Part shown: positions 35,904 to 45,559 of the stretch, one piece after another
How the letters are laid out: the number at the start of each line of letters is the position of its first letter
How positions within the stretch are numbered: the stretch's first letter is position 1
Assembly: GCA_015099395.1 (NCBI GenBank)
Contig: AP024096.1
Coordinates: 2,418,001-2,482,000, forward strand
Reading direction: 5' to 3'
Length of the DNA: 64,000 nucleotides
Source of the DNA: Ktedonobacteria bacterium brp13
GTDB taxonomy: Bacteria; Chloroflexota; Ktedonobacteria; Ktedonobacterales; Ktedonobacteraceae
Translations under genes and position numbers: made by a program
The notes under the pieces: generated by a model
What the model saw: the letters and a program-made list of their open reading frames with translations, nothing else
What the model was told of the DNA's origin: nothing
Database searches by the model: none

Positions 35904-37493
35904 ATGATGAGGCAAGAGAAGCCACCAGAAAAGCTTCAGAGGCATTGGACTCCACGTGACCTCTCCTTCTTGACGCTCGTGGGCCAGCAACGAGCACTTC
36001 GTCTCGATCAGGTCCCACATTTCATCACGCTCCTGGAAACAACATCAAACAGCACGTGCCAGGCACCGCAAAAAAGTACGGCGCACAATCTGGTTGAGCG
36101 CTTTCAACGTGCAGGACTTCTGCATCTGCACCGTTTTGGGAAAAGCGAGCCTTGGATCTGGCTCACGAAAAAAGGGTGGCAGATGCTCGGCAATGCGTCA
36201 CCATGGAAACGTCCTGCACGCACGACACTTCCATTCCTTTATGCCATAAGTGAAGTCCGTCTCCTGCTCACAGAACAGCAGCCACAAGCGCGATGGATAA
36301 GCCAACTGCACCTTCACAACACACCGATCGGTCAGACGAAGCACCAAGTTCCAACGGCAGAGCTTCTCTCTGACACAGGCGAACGTATCGCTATTCATGT
36401 GATCTGTCGCCTCGCAGAAACAGAAGAACAAATAACGGAGCAGATGCGTCAGCAGCTTGAGCGAGTAACGAGTACCGGAAACCCTTCCTATGTCGCCCTC
36501 TGGTATTACGCCACCACCACGGATATAGCGAAGCAACTTCGAGCAGCCAGAGACAGGATCGCTGACAGCGGAGCGCAAGTGCAGGCACGGAGCATCGCGA
36601 TCTTCTCCTATCCATGGCAGCATCCCCTTGTGTATCGAGGACATAACGCCCCGGTTCGCGCCCTCGCCTGGTCTCCTGACGGATCGCGTCTCGCCTCCGT
36701 TGGAGAGGAAATACAGGTCTGGCACACGACCACGGGAACTAAGCAGTTCTGCATCCCCATTCCCGCATCTCCCTCCGCCATTGCGTGGTCCCGCGATGGG
36801 TCGTGGATTGCATTAGGCGATGAAGAAGGAGGAATCTCGGTGTGGACAGGAGAAGGGAAGGAAGCATTGATCGGCGTTGAGGACACGGAAAAAATCACGG
36901 GCCTGGCGTGGTCACCACAACAGCATGATCTCGTTGTCTGGTGCTCATCTACCGGCCTCATTCAATTCCACGATGTCCGTCAAAACGCGTTCAGATGGGG
37001 CATCCACTGTGTTCATGGAGCCGAGGCATTGGCCTGGTCTCCTGACGGAACACGGCTCGCTATCGGAGGAAATGACAGCGTCGTGTGTCTCTTCAATCCT
37101 ATCACAGGAAACCTTCTCCGTACATTTAAAAGGCATCGCAACGCTGCGCAGGCACTGACCTGGTCTGCTGATAGCCAACTGCTCGCATCAGCAGCCAATA
37201 CCCACGTGATTCGGATCTGGGATGCGACCACAGGCAAACAGCGGCGCACCATCTGGAGTCGTTTCAGCGCGATAGGCATCTTGGCCTGGTCTCCTGACGG
37301 AACACGGCTCGCCTGTGCAGGAAGCGATTCCTGTGTACAGGTGTGGCATATCTCTACTGGCTGCTTGCAACAGATCTATCAGGGCCACACAGATGCGATC
37401 ACCAGTCTTGCGTGGTCCCCTGACAGCACCATGCTCGCATCAGCAAGCAACGACGGGACCGTTCAGATTTATGCTGCAGGAGGCTTTCTATGA
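35904..37493 (+). CDS. Winged-helix (replication-relaxation-like) and WD40 propeller fusion
   Basis: A 529-residue protein. Residues ~10-230 resemble replication-relaxation proteins: TPRDLSFLTLVGQQRALRLD, a wing ending LVERFQRAGLLHLHRFG ... WIWLTKKGWQML, then HQVPTAELLSDTGERIAIHV and a helical stretch; compare 18533-20533. Residues ~240-529 are seven WD40 repeats, each with LAWSPDG-x-x-LA and a terminal VW/IW pair, enough for one complete beta-propeller. Propellers bind proteins, so the fusion may recruit a partner to DNA. GAGAGGAG lies 11 nt before the ATG. It is the first of three plus-strand genes leading to the beta-prime paralogue. The combination of domains is unusual. Confidence 0.8.
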   Translation: MMRQEKPPEKLQRHWTPRDLSFLTLVGQQRALRLDQVPHFITLLETTSNSTCQAPQKSTAHNLVERFQRAGLLHLHRFGKSEPWIWLTKKGWQMLGNASPWKRPARTTLPFLYAISEVRLLLTEQQPQARWISQLHLHNTPIGQTKHQVPTAELLSDTGERIAIHVICRLAETEEQITEQMRQQLERVTSTGNPSYVALWYYATTTDIAKQLRAARDRIADSGAQVQARSIAIFSYPWQHPLVYRGHNAPVRALAWSPDGSRLASVGEEIQVWHTTTGTKQFCIPIPASPSAIAWSRDGSWIALGDEEGGISVWTGEGKEALIGVEDTEKITGLAWSPQQHDLVVWCSSTGLIQFHDVRQNAFRWGIHCVHGAEALAWSPDGTRLAIGGNDSVVCLFNPITGNLLRTFKRHRNAAQALTWSADSQLLASAANTHVIRIWDATTGKQRRTIWSRFSAIGILAWSPDGTRLACAGSDSCVQVWHISTGCLQQIYQGHTDAITSLAWSPDSTMLASASNDGTVQIYAAGGFL

Positions 37494-37631
37494 GAACACG
37501 GTGCGACCCGTGGTCAGGGGCCACTGGGATTCGCGGTCCACCAGGCAAGAACCAAGTAGCCTTTCTTTCCTTCTCTCACCAGAACACAGACACTACCGAT
37601 GTTTCATCTCTGCGACAAGGAGAAATCTCTC

Positions 37632-38294
37632 ATGACCAAATGCGCTTTTTTTGACGATCAACCCGATCAACCACCGACAGAACTGCCCCAATGGGCCACC
37701 ATCACGCAGATCAGTCATTTCCTTGAGATCCCTCGTGATGCTGTTCGCTCTGCGGTTCGAAGAGCCATAGCCAACAACGAAGCGTGGGTAAAAAAAGAGG
37801 ATGGCGAAGCAGGAAGCACTCGCTACCTGATCGACACCACCCACGAGATGTATCAATCTCATCAGGAACGGTGGAAACTACGAGCAGGGTTCCTCGATGA
37901 GATCGATCCTGCATGGCTCCATGCGGGTCAGCCACGCTTTCTTCCACCGAGTTCGGAGGAAGAGTTACAACAATGGCCTCATTTCCGACAGTGGCTCTAC
38001 ATGCAAGGCCTCCAGATCTATCAAAACGTGCTTGCCGAAGAGCAAGAGAAACCCTGGCAGTGGCGCTGGGATGATCTTCATGACGAAGGATACCGAAGTA
38101 TTGAAGAGGCAGTTATTGCAGCGCTTCAACGCCAGCTCGATACCCACGACGCAGAGCGCGAGGAACAGGCCTTCTTCCAAATGCTTGAGAACCAAGAGCA
38201 CCAGAAGCTGCTTGAGAACCAGGAGCGTCAGGGGCATCAGGGGCCTCAACCTCCCCCGCACCCAAGACATTCCTGGTTCAGAAGAAACGACTAA
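37632..38294 (+). CDS. Unknown protein, HTH-like start and acidic coiled-coil end
   Basis: A 220-residue protein not recognised by family. Residues ~25-60 (WATITQISHFLEIPRDAVRSAVRRAI) look like a helix-turn-helix followed by a wing-like RYLIDTT. The middle is rich in W (EKPWQWRWDDLHDEGY). The end is acidic and repetitive (NQEHQKLLENQERQGHQG), then PPPHPRHSW. The ATG at 37632 has AAGGAGAAA upstream; an ATG 11 codons earlier does not. It lies between the WD40 fusion and the beta-prime paralogue, with gaps of 138 and 119 bp, so one transcript is possible. Confidence 0.6.
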   Translation: MTKCAFFDDQPDQPPTELPQWATITQISHFLEIPRDAVRSAVRRAIANNEAWVKKEDGEAGSTRYLIDTTHEMYQSHQERWKLRAGFLDEIDPAWLHAGQPRFLPPSSEEELQQWPHFRQWLYMQGLQIYQNVLAEEQEKPWQWRWDDLHDEGYRSIEEAVIAALQRQLDTHDAEREEQAFFQMLENQEHQKLLENQERQGHQGPQPPPHPRHSWFRRND

Positions 38295-38413
38295 CCCCAC
38301 TTCGCGACAGCGATGAGAACCGAGAGCTGCTCCTGGAATAGCCACCGAGAGCAGTTCTCGCCAGGATCGAAAGTCACGAATACCTGTTGTAAAAGGGCAA
38401 AGGAAGAAGAACG

Positions 38414-41400
38414 ATGAGAGACGTCGATACGATCGCAGCGCTTCGCATCGGCCTCGCCAGTCCTGAGCGCATCCGCAGTTGGAGCCATGGCGAGGTCACG
38501 AAGCCGGATACGATTCACTACCGAACACAAAAACCCGTCAAAGATGGTCTCTTCTGCGAGATCATCTTTGGACCCACACGTGACTGGTCCTGCGCGTGTG
38601 GAAAATATCACGGCAAACGACAGGTCGGGTGCATCTGTGACAAATGTGGTGTCGAGCTCGCACCAGCAAGCGTCCGCCGAGAACGCATGGGACACATTGA
38701 GCTCGCTGTCCCCATCGCTCATCCCTGGTATCTCCGCGCCATTGGCTTGCTTCTCGATCTCTCACCCTGGCATGTCTCGTCTCTTCTGGCCTATCAGCGC
38801 TACCTAGTCCTTCACATCGACGAAGAGCAACGAAGCAAAGCGCAGGATCTTGCACAAGACGCTGAAAACCATGAGGAGCAGGAAGCATACCAGCAGCTTC
38901 TGGCACTCTCCGTCAGGGATCTGTTAGAGGAGGGGCAGTATCGCACGTTGTCCATCCTGTTCCCTGATACATTTCTCGCGAAGACAGGCGCAGAAGCAAT
39001 GCACCATCTTTTGAGCACGCTTGACCTGGATGGACTTGCAGCACACCTTCACGATGAGATCGAAGCTGAAGGAAACAATCCAAAGAAAGCGATCCGACGC
39101 CTGCACGTCGTGAATGCTTTTCGCACTTCTGGTCAACGCCCTGAATGGATGATTCTGTCCAGTATTCCTGTCATCCCGCCAGAGCTCAGGCCGCTGCTTG
39201 TCTTGGATGGGGGTCGCATTGCCTCTGCTGATTTGAATGAACTGTATGTTCGTATTCTGCATCGCAATACTCGTTTGAAGCGCTTTTTAGAACAAGGAGC
39301 ACCGGAAATCATCGTGAATCATGAACGCCGCATGCTCCAAGAGGCATGTTCCGCTCTCTTCGACAATGCACATACGAAGAAAAAGACAACCGACGCACAT
39401 GGACGAGCACTCAAGAGTTTGACGGATCTCCTCCAAGGCAAGCAAGGACGATTTCGTCGGAACTTATTGGGCAAACGCGTTGACTATTCTGGTCGCTCAG
39501 TCATTGTAGCCGGGCCACAGCTCAAGCTCAATGAGTGTGGATTACCCAAAGAGATGGCCTACGAACTTTTTAAACCGTTTGTCATCGGGAAATTGCTTGA
39601 TCATCAGTATGCGCGGAGCCCGAAAGCCGCCAAACGCATGGTGGAACGTCGCGATGACATGATCTGGGATGTCTTAGACGAAGTGCTTTTCGAACGTGTT
39701 GTTTTACTCAATCGAGCGCCAACGCTTCACCGTTTGAGTATTCAGGCCTTCCACCCCAAACTTATCGAAGGCAAAGCTATTCAGCTCCACCCGCTGGTGT
39801 GTTCAGCCTTCAACGCGGACTTCGATGGCGACCAGATGGCCGTCCACGTTCCGTTGTCTGACAAGGCACAGCAAGAAGCCCGTCGTCTGCTCCTCTCAAC
39901 ACACAACCTCCGTCATCCCGCCTCCGGCGAGCCATCGATCTCCCCAAGTCAGGAGATCGTGCTGGGTTGCTTTTATCTCACAGAGGATCGGCCAAGTGAG
40001 AAAAGGGCTAGACGCGTGTTCACTGATAGCAATGAGGCATTGCTTGCCCACACGGCTGGTCACATTGATCTGCATACGCGGATCATTGTCCGCATCGGCG
40101 ATGTATCTGTGTACAGCACACCACCGCCAACGCAACCAGAGCATCCCTCACGCGGACGAGTTGAGACCACGGTCGGACGCGTCATCTTCAACGATATCCT
40201 TCCCGAGCCACTCGGCTACCGGAATTATCCTCTGCATAAAGATGCCCTCAAGGCGCTCGTTGCCGAATGTCTCTCGACCTGCGGAGAAGAGGCGACCGTT
40301 CACCTGCTTGATGACATGAAACGGCTTGGCTATCAGTATGCAACCAAGAGTGGAATAAGCTTCGCCATGAGCGATATTCACGTTCCCCCAGAACGGGAAT
40401 TGCTGATCGCACAGGGTCGCAAGCAGGTAGCAGAGGTAGATACTAGTTATCATGCAGGAGAAGTGACCTACGATGAATGGTATCGCCAGATGATTGAGAT
40501 TTGGACGCAGATTACCGAAGAGATCAGTGGAAAGCTGAAAGACGTCCTTGATCCATTTGGGACGATCATGACCATTGTGAAATCTGGTGCAACCAAGGCA
40601 AAATTCCAGCAAATACGACAACTCAGTGGTATTCGTGGTCTTCTGGCCAGCCCTTCTGGCAAGATCCTCCCGATCCCTGTCCTTTCGAACTACCTGCTTG
40701 GGTTACTCGTCTGGGAAATTTTTATTGCAGCGTCCGGTGCCAGAAAGGGATTTATGGATAGAAGTCTCAATACGGCACTGTCTGGCTACCTGACACGCCG
40801 TTTAGTTGAGGCCGGAATGGAAGTGATTGTGACCCAACAGGATTGTCACACAACAGAAGGCCTTCTTATGGGGCTGCCAACAATGCGCAGCAGCAGTATT
40901 GGCCGAATTCTCGCAGAACGCGCAGGCGAGAGTGCTGCAGGGACACTCCTTGATGAAAAGCTGGTTGATGCTCTTCTGGCGAGTGGCATCAAACAGATAC
41001 GTGTTCGTTCTCCTCTGTATTGTCAGGCGGCCTATGGAATATGTCAGCACTGTTACGGGTCTGATCTGGCGACAGGCACACGTATCAGGCTGGGAGCAGC
41101 CGTTGGCGTCCTAGCCGGTCAGGCCATTGGCGAACCTGGAACACAGTTAACAATGAGGACGTTCCATTCGGGGGGCATTGCTAACAATGCGTCTGACATC
41201 ACGTTGGGCTTGCCTCGGATCAACGATCTCTTTGAAGTGCATGTCCCTGCTCAGGCAGCGCCGATAGCAGAGCAAAGTGGCATCGTGAAGGCCATAGAGA
41301 CAGACCCCAGTACCGGAGCATCCCAGATTCACATCGCATCTACGACTGAGGAGGGTGAGGAATGGACGTACCACATTCCACGCAAAAGCAGGATAGCCAT

Positions 41401-41893
41401 AGTGGAAGAACAACGGATAGAGATTGGAACGCCTTTGGTTGAGGGATCACTCAATCCGCACGACATCTTACAGCTTCTTGGGAAAGAGGCAACACAACAC
41501 TACTTGATTCAAGAGATACAAAAGGTCTATAGAGGTACTGGTGCAGTCGTCCATGATAAGCACTTGGAGGTTATCGTCCGACAAATGCTGCGCTACGTCC
41601 TTATCACCGATGCGGGAGACACCGATCTGCTTCCGGGTTCGATCATCGACCGCTTTATCTATCAGGACACCGTAGCTGCGGTCTTGGCACAGGGGGGCGA
41701 CCCAGCCCAGGCGCAGCTACAACTCCTTGGATTGACACAGACCGTCTTGCATACCGCAAGTTGGATGGCGGCTGCATCCTTCCAGGACATGAGCCGTGTC
41801 CTCTCTCGTGCCGCCATCTGGCACCAGCAGGACGATTTGCTCGGACTGAAGGAAAACCTCATGATTGGGAAAAAACTTCCTGGCATGAGTTAG
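38414..41893 (+). CDS. RNA polymerase beta-prime subunit paralogue
   Basis: A 1159-residue RpoC-like protein with every catalytic landmark: LASPERIRSWSHGEVTKPDT at the start, the first zinc module (CACGKY...GCICDKCGVEL, ~residues 58-80), RRNLLGKRVDYSGRSVIV, the active-site AFNADFDGDQMAVH (467-473 region), the bridge helix SGARKGFMDRSLNTALSGYL, the second zinc site (DC...C...ICQHC) and the trigger loop GEPGTQLTMRTFHSGGIA with its M, R and H. It ends at LKENLMIGKKLP, where housekeeping proteins continue. It is shorter than typical bacterial RpoC (about 1200-1500) and diverges before the bridge helix (SNYLLGLLVWEIFIAA instead of SNFREGL...). No rpoB or sigma gene is adjacent. Probably an accessory beta-prime on an element; whether it assembles with host subunits is unknown. 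Confidence 0.92.
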   Translation: MRDVDTIAALRIGLASPERIRSWSHGEVTKPDTIHYRTQKPVKDGLFCEIIFGPTRDWSCACGKYHGKRQVGCICDKCGVELAPASVRRERMGHIELAVPIAHPWYLRAIGLLLDLSPWHVSSLLAYQRYLVLHIDEEQRSKAQDLAQDAENHEEQEAYQQLLALSVRDLLEEGQYRTLSILFPDTFLAKTGAEAMHHLLSTLDLDGLAAHLHDEIEAEGNNPKKAIRRLHVVNAFRTSGQRPEWMILSSIPVIPPELRPLLVLDGGRIASADLNELYVRILHRNTRLKRFLEQGAPEIIVNHERRMLQEACSALFDNAHTKKKTTDAHGRALKSLTDLLQGKQGRFRRNLLGKRVDYSGRSVIVAGPQLKLNECGLPKEMAYELFKPFVIGKLLDHQYARSPKAAKRMVERRDDMIWDVLDEVLFERVVLLNRAPTLHRLSIQAFHPKLIEGKAIQLHPLVCSAFNADFDGDQMAVHVPLSDKAQQEARRLLLSTHNLRHPASGEPSISPSQEIVLGCFYLTEDRPSEKRARRVFTDSNEALLAHTAGHIDLHTRIIVRIGDVSVYSTPPPTQPEHPSRGRVETTVGRVIFNDILPEPLGYRNYPLHKDALKALVAECLSTCGEEATVHLLDDMKRLGYQYATKSGISFAMSDIHVPPERELLIAQGRKQVAEVDTSYHAGEVTYDEWYRQMIEIWTQITEEISGKLKDVLDPFGTIMTIVKSGATKAKFQQIRQLSGIRGLLASPSGKILPIPVLSNYLLGLLVWEIFIAASGARKGFMDRSLNTALSGYLTRRLVEAGMEVIVTQQDCHTTEGLLMGLPTMRSSSIGRILAERAGESAAGTLLDEKLVDALLASGIKQIRVRSPLYCQAAYGICQHCYGSDLATGTRIRLGAAVGVLAGQAIGEPGTQLTMRTFHSGGIANNASDITLGLPRINDLFEVHVPAQAAPIAEQSGIVKAIETDPSTGASQIHIASTTEEGEEWTYHIPRKSRIAIVEEQRIEIGTPLVEGSLNPHDILQLLGKEATQHYLIQEIQKVYRGTGAVVHDKHLEVIVRQMLRYVLITDAGDTDLLPGSIIDRFIYQDTVAAVLAQGGDPAQAQLQLLGLTQTVLHTASWMAAASFQDMSRVLSRAAIWHQQDDLLGLKENLMIGKKLPGMS

Positions 41894-42189
41894 ATGCAGA
41901 CCATCTATGGAGGAAGGACAGCACGCTCTTCCTCACACGCAAGATGAGAGAATTGCCCACATCACACCATTGAGAGAAGAAGAGAGCTGAAAAACAACCC
42001 TTGCCTGTTCGATTATCGACTACAGTTCCTGCTATAGTGTATACTTAATTCTATTGAGGTATTTTTGCTGCTTTATCTCATTGTAGATTGACACAGAGAT
42101 CGAAGCAGCAGAGGGAGTAGGAAAAGTGGCATGGAAAGAAAAGCAGGCACTATCATGTATGAGAACAGATGATAAGGAGCTTCATTGCT

Positions 42190-43938
42190 ATGCACCAAGA
42201 GAGAATAATTCACCCTCAGACCCGCCTGATCATCGCAGGTGCGATTGGATTCCTTATTGCCATCTTGGCGACCGTCCGAATATGGATTCCAGCCCTGTCG
42301 CTCCTTGGTCACCTTTCCCAATTCTCGCCGCTGGTACGCGCAGATATCATCATCAAATTTCTTTCTCCGCTTCTTAGTTTTGTGCTTGCAGGGGGCTGGG
42401 CGTGGGTGCTCCTTTTTCTTGGAGAACGACTCATCCTCGGAGGCAGGAAACACAACACTGACGACGTCGTTCCTTCTCGGAAACTGAACTTTCAAGGAAC
42501 AAACCAGCAAGAGCCGCAGCCACCGTCCTCATTTGCGCCAGCAGTGACTCCACAGGAAGGCACCACGACATGGGGAACCAGGAGACCGATTGCGGTTCCT
42601 CCCCTCTTCCAACTTGATCCAACCACTCCCTGGCACGACAAAAATCTTCCCGCTACACCTTTGCCTCTCACAAATCCTGCCTGGTCTCCAACTGCGGATG
42701 ACGTTGAAGAGGAGGAGGATGCCGCCAGGGCAGCAGCAGAAGGAGAAGGAAAGGCAACGACGACGCAAGCGGAACAGATCATGCAATCACAGGTCGTTGA
42801 TGCCCCTCCAGAACAACAGCAGCAGCAGAAAAAAACAACAGGGGAGTCACAGACAACGTTCTCCTTACAGAAACCCAGAGAGCTCTCCCAAACACCAAAG
42901 CCAGTGACCTTGACCCTGCTGAAGCAGGTGCGCTGTTGGGTACAGGCCGATGACGGGACGAGCGTGGAAGTAGCATTACGTGGAGGCGAGAACGCCATCC
43001 GTCTTATCCAGCTTGCCTACATCGCTTGGAGAAAAGGAAGCTCAGTCGACCGAGACAAAATGCTGACACACGTCATCGCGAGAGGCAAAAGACGCGATAT
43101 GAACACTGACCAGCTTGGAGAAGTCTTCGACGCCGCCAAGCGGTATCTTCGGCGGGATCTTGAGCGTGCGCGCAAAGAACTTGCGGATAACGGGCATCCT
43201 ATCACGAGTACCCTTGATTTTTTTAGTAACGAGCCAGGTTTCTATTGGCTTCACACATCGTGTAAGGTTGTTGACCTGGAAAAGATCGAAGAACTGTATA
43301 ACACGATCCAAATTGCGCGCAAAGAGGGCATTCTGGACCAGAAGCTCAATGGGACGATTCCTGGCTGGGTTGTAGAAGCATGCCAGAATCTGATCAATGC
43401 GTATCCAGGCGATTTTCTCCAAACACTCTTGGAGAAGTTCCCCGATGAATTTGGACCCTGGATCAAAGAACCGGTTACGTTCTATCGGGATAGATACTTA
43501 GACGCTTTGTTGATCCTGGCAAACTATGAGACTTCCTTAGGAAGGAACTATTTAGATAAAGACCTCACCATTGAACAAAATGAGGACTGTCGATATCACA
43601 TAGGGAAAGCGGCACAACTCTTTTATGACTATGCGATATACTCGATCAATTCTCGCTGGGATCAAAAAGTGAAATTTGCATATCGAGCAGGCAAAGATGG
43701 AGAGCGAGTCGTGAGGTCGGAACGCGCTATTCGGCGCGGTGTTGTTGAGCTCGGAAAGTTGGGAAATCCCGATATGATCGACCAAATGTACCTGAACTTT
43801 ACATCACGGATGTCGACGCTCAGTGAAGGCACCTGGAAACCCAACCACGCGACGGAAAGCGACGTGGCTGAAGCGAAACAAACAACAAGCGAGTACCGCT
43901 TCTCGTCTCAAATTCCGTCTCATCACGATGGAAAGTAA
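42190..43938 (+). CDS. Membrane-anchored BTAD/SARP-like regulator
   Basis: A 582-residue protein. Two N-terminal hydrophobic segments (LIIAGAIGFLIAILATVRIW and FVLAGGWAWVLLFLGERLIL) are followed by a ~170-residue disordered linker rich in P, Q, E and A. Residues ~240-350 resemble a winged helix (GENAIRLIQLAYIAWRKGS, FDAAKRYLRRDLERARKEL, GFYWLHTSCKVVDLEKIEEL), and the rest a BTAD-type helical domain (LINAYPGDFLQTLLEKFPDE, YRDRYLDALLILANYET). AAGGAG lies 10 nt before the ATG at 42190. A soluble regulator tethered to the membrane by its N terminus is unusual. A 69-bp fossil of its 3-prime part lies at 48985-49053. Confidence 0.65.
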   Translation: MHQERIIHPQTRLIIAGAIGFLIAILATVRIWIPALSLLGHLSQFSPLVRADIIIKFLSPLLSFVLAGGWAWVLLFLGERLILGGRKHNTDDVVPSRKLNFQGTNQQEPQPPSSFAPAVTPQEGTTTWGTRRPIAVPPLFQLDPTTPWHDKNLPATPLPLTNPAWSPTADDVEEEEDAARAAAEGEGKATTTQAEQIMQSQVVDAPPEQQQQQKKTTGESQTTFSLQKPRELSQTPKPVTLTLLKQVRCWVQADDGTSVEVALRGGENAIRLIQLAYIAWRKGSSVDRDKMLTHVIARGKRRDMNTDQLGEVFDAAKRYLRRDLERARKELADNGHPITSTLDFFSNEPGFYWLHTSCKVVDLEKIEELYNTIQIARKEGILDQKLNGTIPGWVVEACQNLINAYPGDFLQTLLEKFPDEFGPWIKEPVTFYRDRYLDALLILANYETSLGRNYLDKDLTIEQNEDCRYHIGKAAQLFYDYAIYSINSRWDQKVKFAYRAGKDGERVVRSERAIRRGVVELGKLGNPDMIDQMYLNFTSRMSTLSEGTWKPNHATESDVAEAKQTTSEYRFSSQIPSHHDGK

Positions 43939-44194
43939 AGAAAAGGAATCGTGCCTTTTTTATGAACGAAGCACATAAAGCGATCCCTGTTCCTTGTGAA
44001 AGGATCGATCTTGTGGATCCATCTGGTTCTCGTTCCTTTATAGATATGTGCGTATATATGCTTGCTCCTCTGTCCTGAGGATGGTTTCCATCACACGTCC
44101 TCTCTGGATATGTGGACGAGAAGTTCAACACATTGACGGCAGTATTATCGAGATTCCGAAGAAACGCGCTCTTCTGGTCGGCAAAATATTCATG

Positions 44195-44527
44195 CTATTT
44201 CTCGGCATCCACTTTTCTTATTAGTCTGTCTGCCAGATTGAGGTATTCATTGAGCTCATCGCTCTGCTCCTGATTAATGATCTTGTGAGCCAGGTCCCTG
44301 CTAATCATCGCTGCAAGATAGGTATGTTGGCTAAATCGGTAAACAAGCTCACGTATGAAATCATTCTCAATGTAGCTGGTAATTTGTCTGAACGTTTTGC
44401 CATTTGGACGGCCGAGCCCTTCAATATACGTGTGGACACTTTCTTGGACTAAGCTTGATATTTCCTCTGGGAGAGATTTGACACGCTCTTCTAGAGCTTC
44501 TTGAAAGGACTTGTCTTCCATGATCAT
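44195..44527 (-). CDS. Small helical protein of unknown function
   Basis: A 110-residue (or 108 from the ATG at 44521), mostly helical, acidic protein: EEISSLVQESVHTYIEGLGR, FIRELVYRFSQHTYLAAMIS, NQEQSDELNEYLNLADRLIR. No family recognised. TTAGGAG lies 4 nt before the first ATG and 10 nt before the second, so the second may be used. It lies 83 bp downstream of another unknown gene on the same strand. Confidence 0.55.
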   Translation of the reverse strand: MIMEDKSFQEALEERVKSLPEEISSLVQESVHTYIEGLGRPNGKTFRQITSYIENDFIRELVYRFSQHTYLAAMISRDLAHKIINQEQSDELNEYLNLADRLIRKVDAEK

Positions 44528-44610
44528 TATGCTCCTAACCCTGGTGTTCCAGATCGCCTCTTTGTATTACTGTGCAGCTTATGTAACAAACCTTCGTATT
44601 TTGAAGTCTG

Positions 44611-45174
44611 CTAGTGCCGCTGTAATTCTCTTGTACTTGCCTCTGCTAACGGGAGAATATATTTAAGAAATGTAAAGGCAAGACCGTCATCAAAATGACG
44701 GCAGAGTTTTCCATATAATTCGGGATTGCTCTTCCACTCTTTGTATTGCTGGTATTGTGTAGAGTGAAGCATATCCCCATAAATGAAGACTTCTAATACT
44801 TTTTGTCGTGTTGTTGGCTGATTGATATCAGGGAGTGGTAGAGTCAAGAATTGATAACCTGCTTCCCATGCATGGTTTGCCGCCTCTTTCCAATGCTCAG
44901 ATACATCTGTGAGATCTAAGAGTTTCGGGCGCTGGATTGACCCATCTCGTCGGAATGGATAGAGTGAGATATCGAAATGCTTTTCTTGCTGGATGAACCG
45001 ACGAAAAGTGACGACGAAACCTTTTACCTCTGGGTATAATTGCCAGTTCTCCTTTCCTGCGTCAGCGTAAATGCTGAATAGACCTCCAAGCTTATTGACG
45101 GTTGCACTATATTGGAGTAGCTCTTCTGCTTTCTCTACAAAAAGCTCTAAGATTTGTCGCGATGTCTCATTCAT
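44611..45174 (-). CDS. Unknown soluble protein
   Basis: A 187-residue protein without recognised motif. It begins helical (SRQILELFVEKAEELLQYSA), has a mixed strand region (GFVVTFRRFIQQEKHFDISL YPF) and ends with helices (YKEWKSNPELYGKLCRHFDD). No signal peptide or membrane segment. It lies 385 bp downstream of the SLOG-Nudix gene and 83 bp upstream of a small gene on the same strand. Confidence 0.6.
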   Translation of the reverse strand: MNETSRQILELFVEKAEELLQYSATVNKLGGLFSIYADAGKENWQLYPEVKGFVVTFRRFIQQEKHFDISLYPFRRDGSIQRPKLLDLTDVSEHWKEAANHAWEAGYQFLTLPLPDINQPTTRQKVLEVFIYGDMLHSTQYQQYKEWKSNPELYGKLCRHFDDGLAFTFLKYILPLAEASTRELQRH

Positions 45175-45559
45175 TGATAGGATTCTCTTTCCACATTTAT
45201 ATGAGGTGCTATCGTTAAGCCGCTAAGCCAGCAAAATATGCCTTGATTCGGGCGATGTTGTCGGATGGAAACAGGCATAGAAATCAACATACCATAGCAC
45301 GCGTTCCTTGCTTACCATTGTGACTGTTTAATCCCCCTGTTTGTGATAGCCGCTTTTCGTGTGTAGTGATCTGGCATGGCATAGGATTTCCATCCACTCA
45401 CTAATTTGAGCAATTCAATCGGTATGCCATTCTTTGCCAGATCATCAATACAGGCATGTCAGTATTACGAATGAATGCTCACAAGCCTCGTACCTCGTAG
45501 ATCAAGTATCCTTCGGTACTGCTTAATGCGGCTTTGTAAATATGCAACTCCACAAATCG
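45175..45559. other. Intergenic region
   Basis: No gene, repeat or terminator is seen in these ~385 bp downstream of the SLOG-Nudix gene. Confidence 0.5.

Noticed and set aside
35408..35959. A 183-codon plus-strand open frame
   Set aside because: It runs antisense through the kinase start, through the polypyrimidine tract and into the WD40 gene in another frame; composition is that of a shadow.
38291..38722. Minus-strand 143-codon frame over the beta-prime start
   Set aside because: Antisense to a strongly conserved RpoC N terminus.
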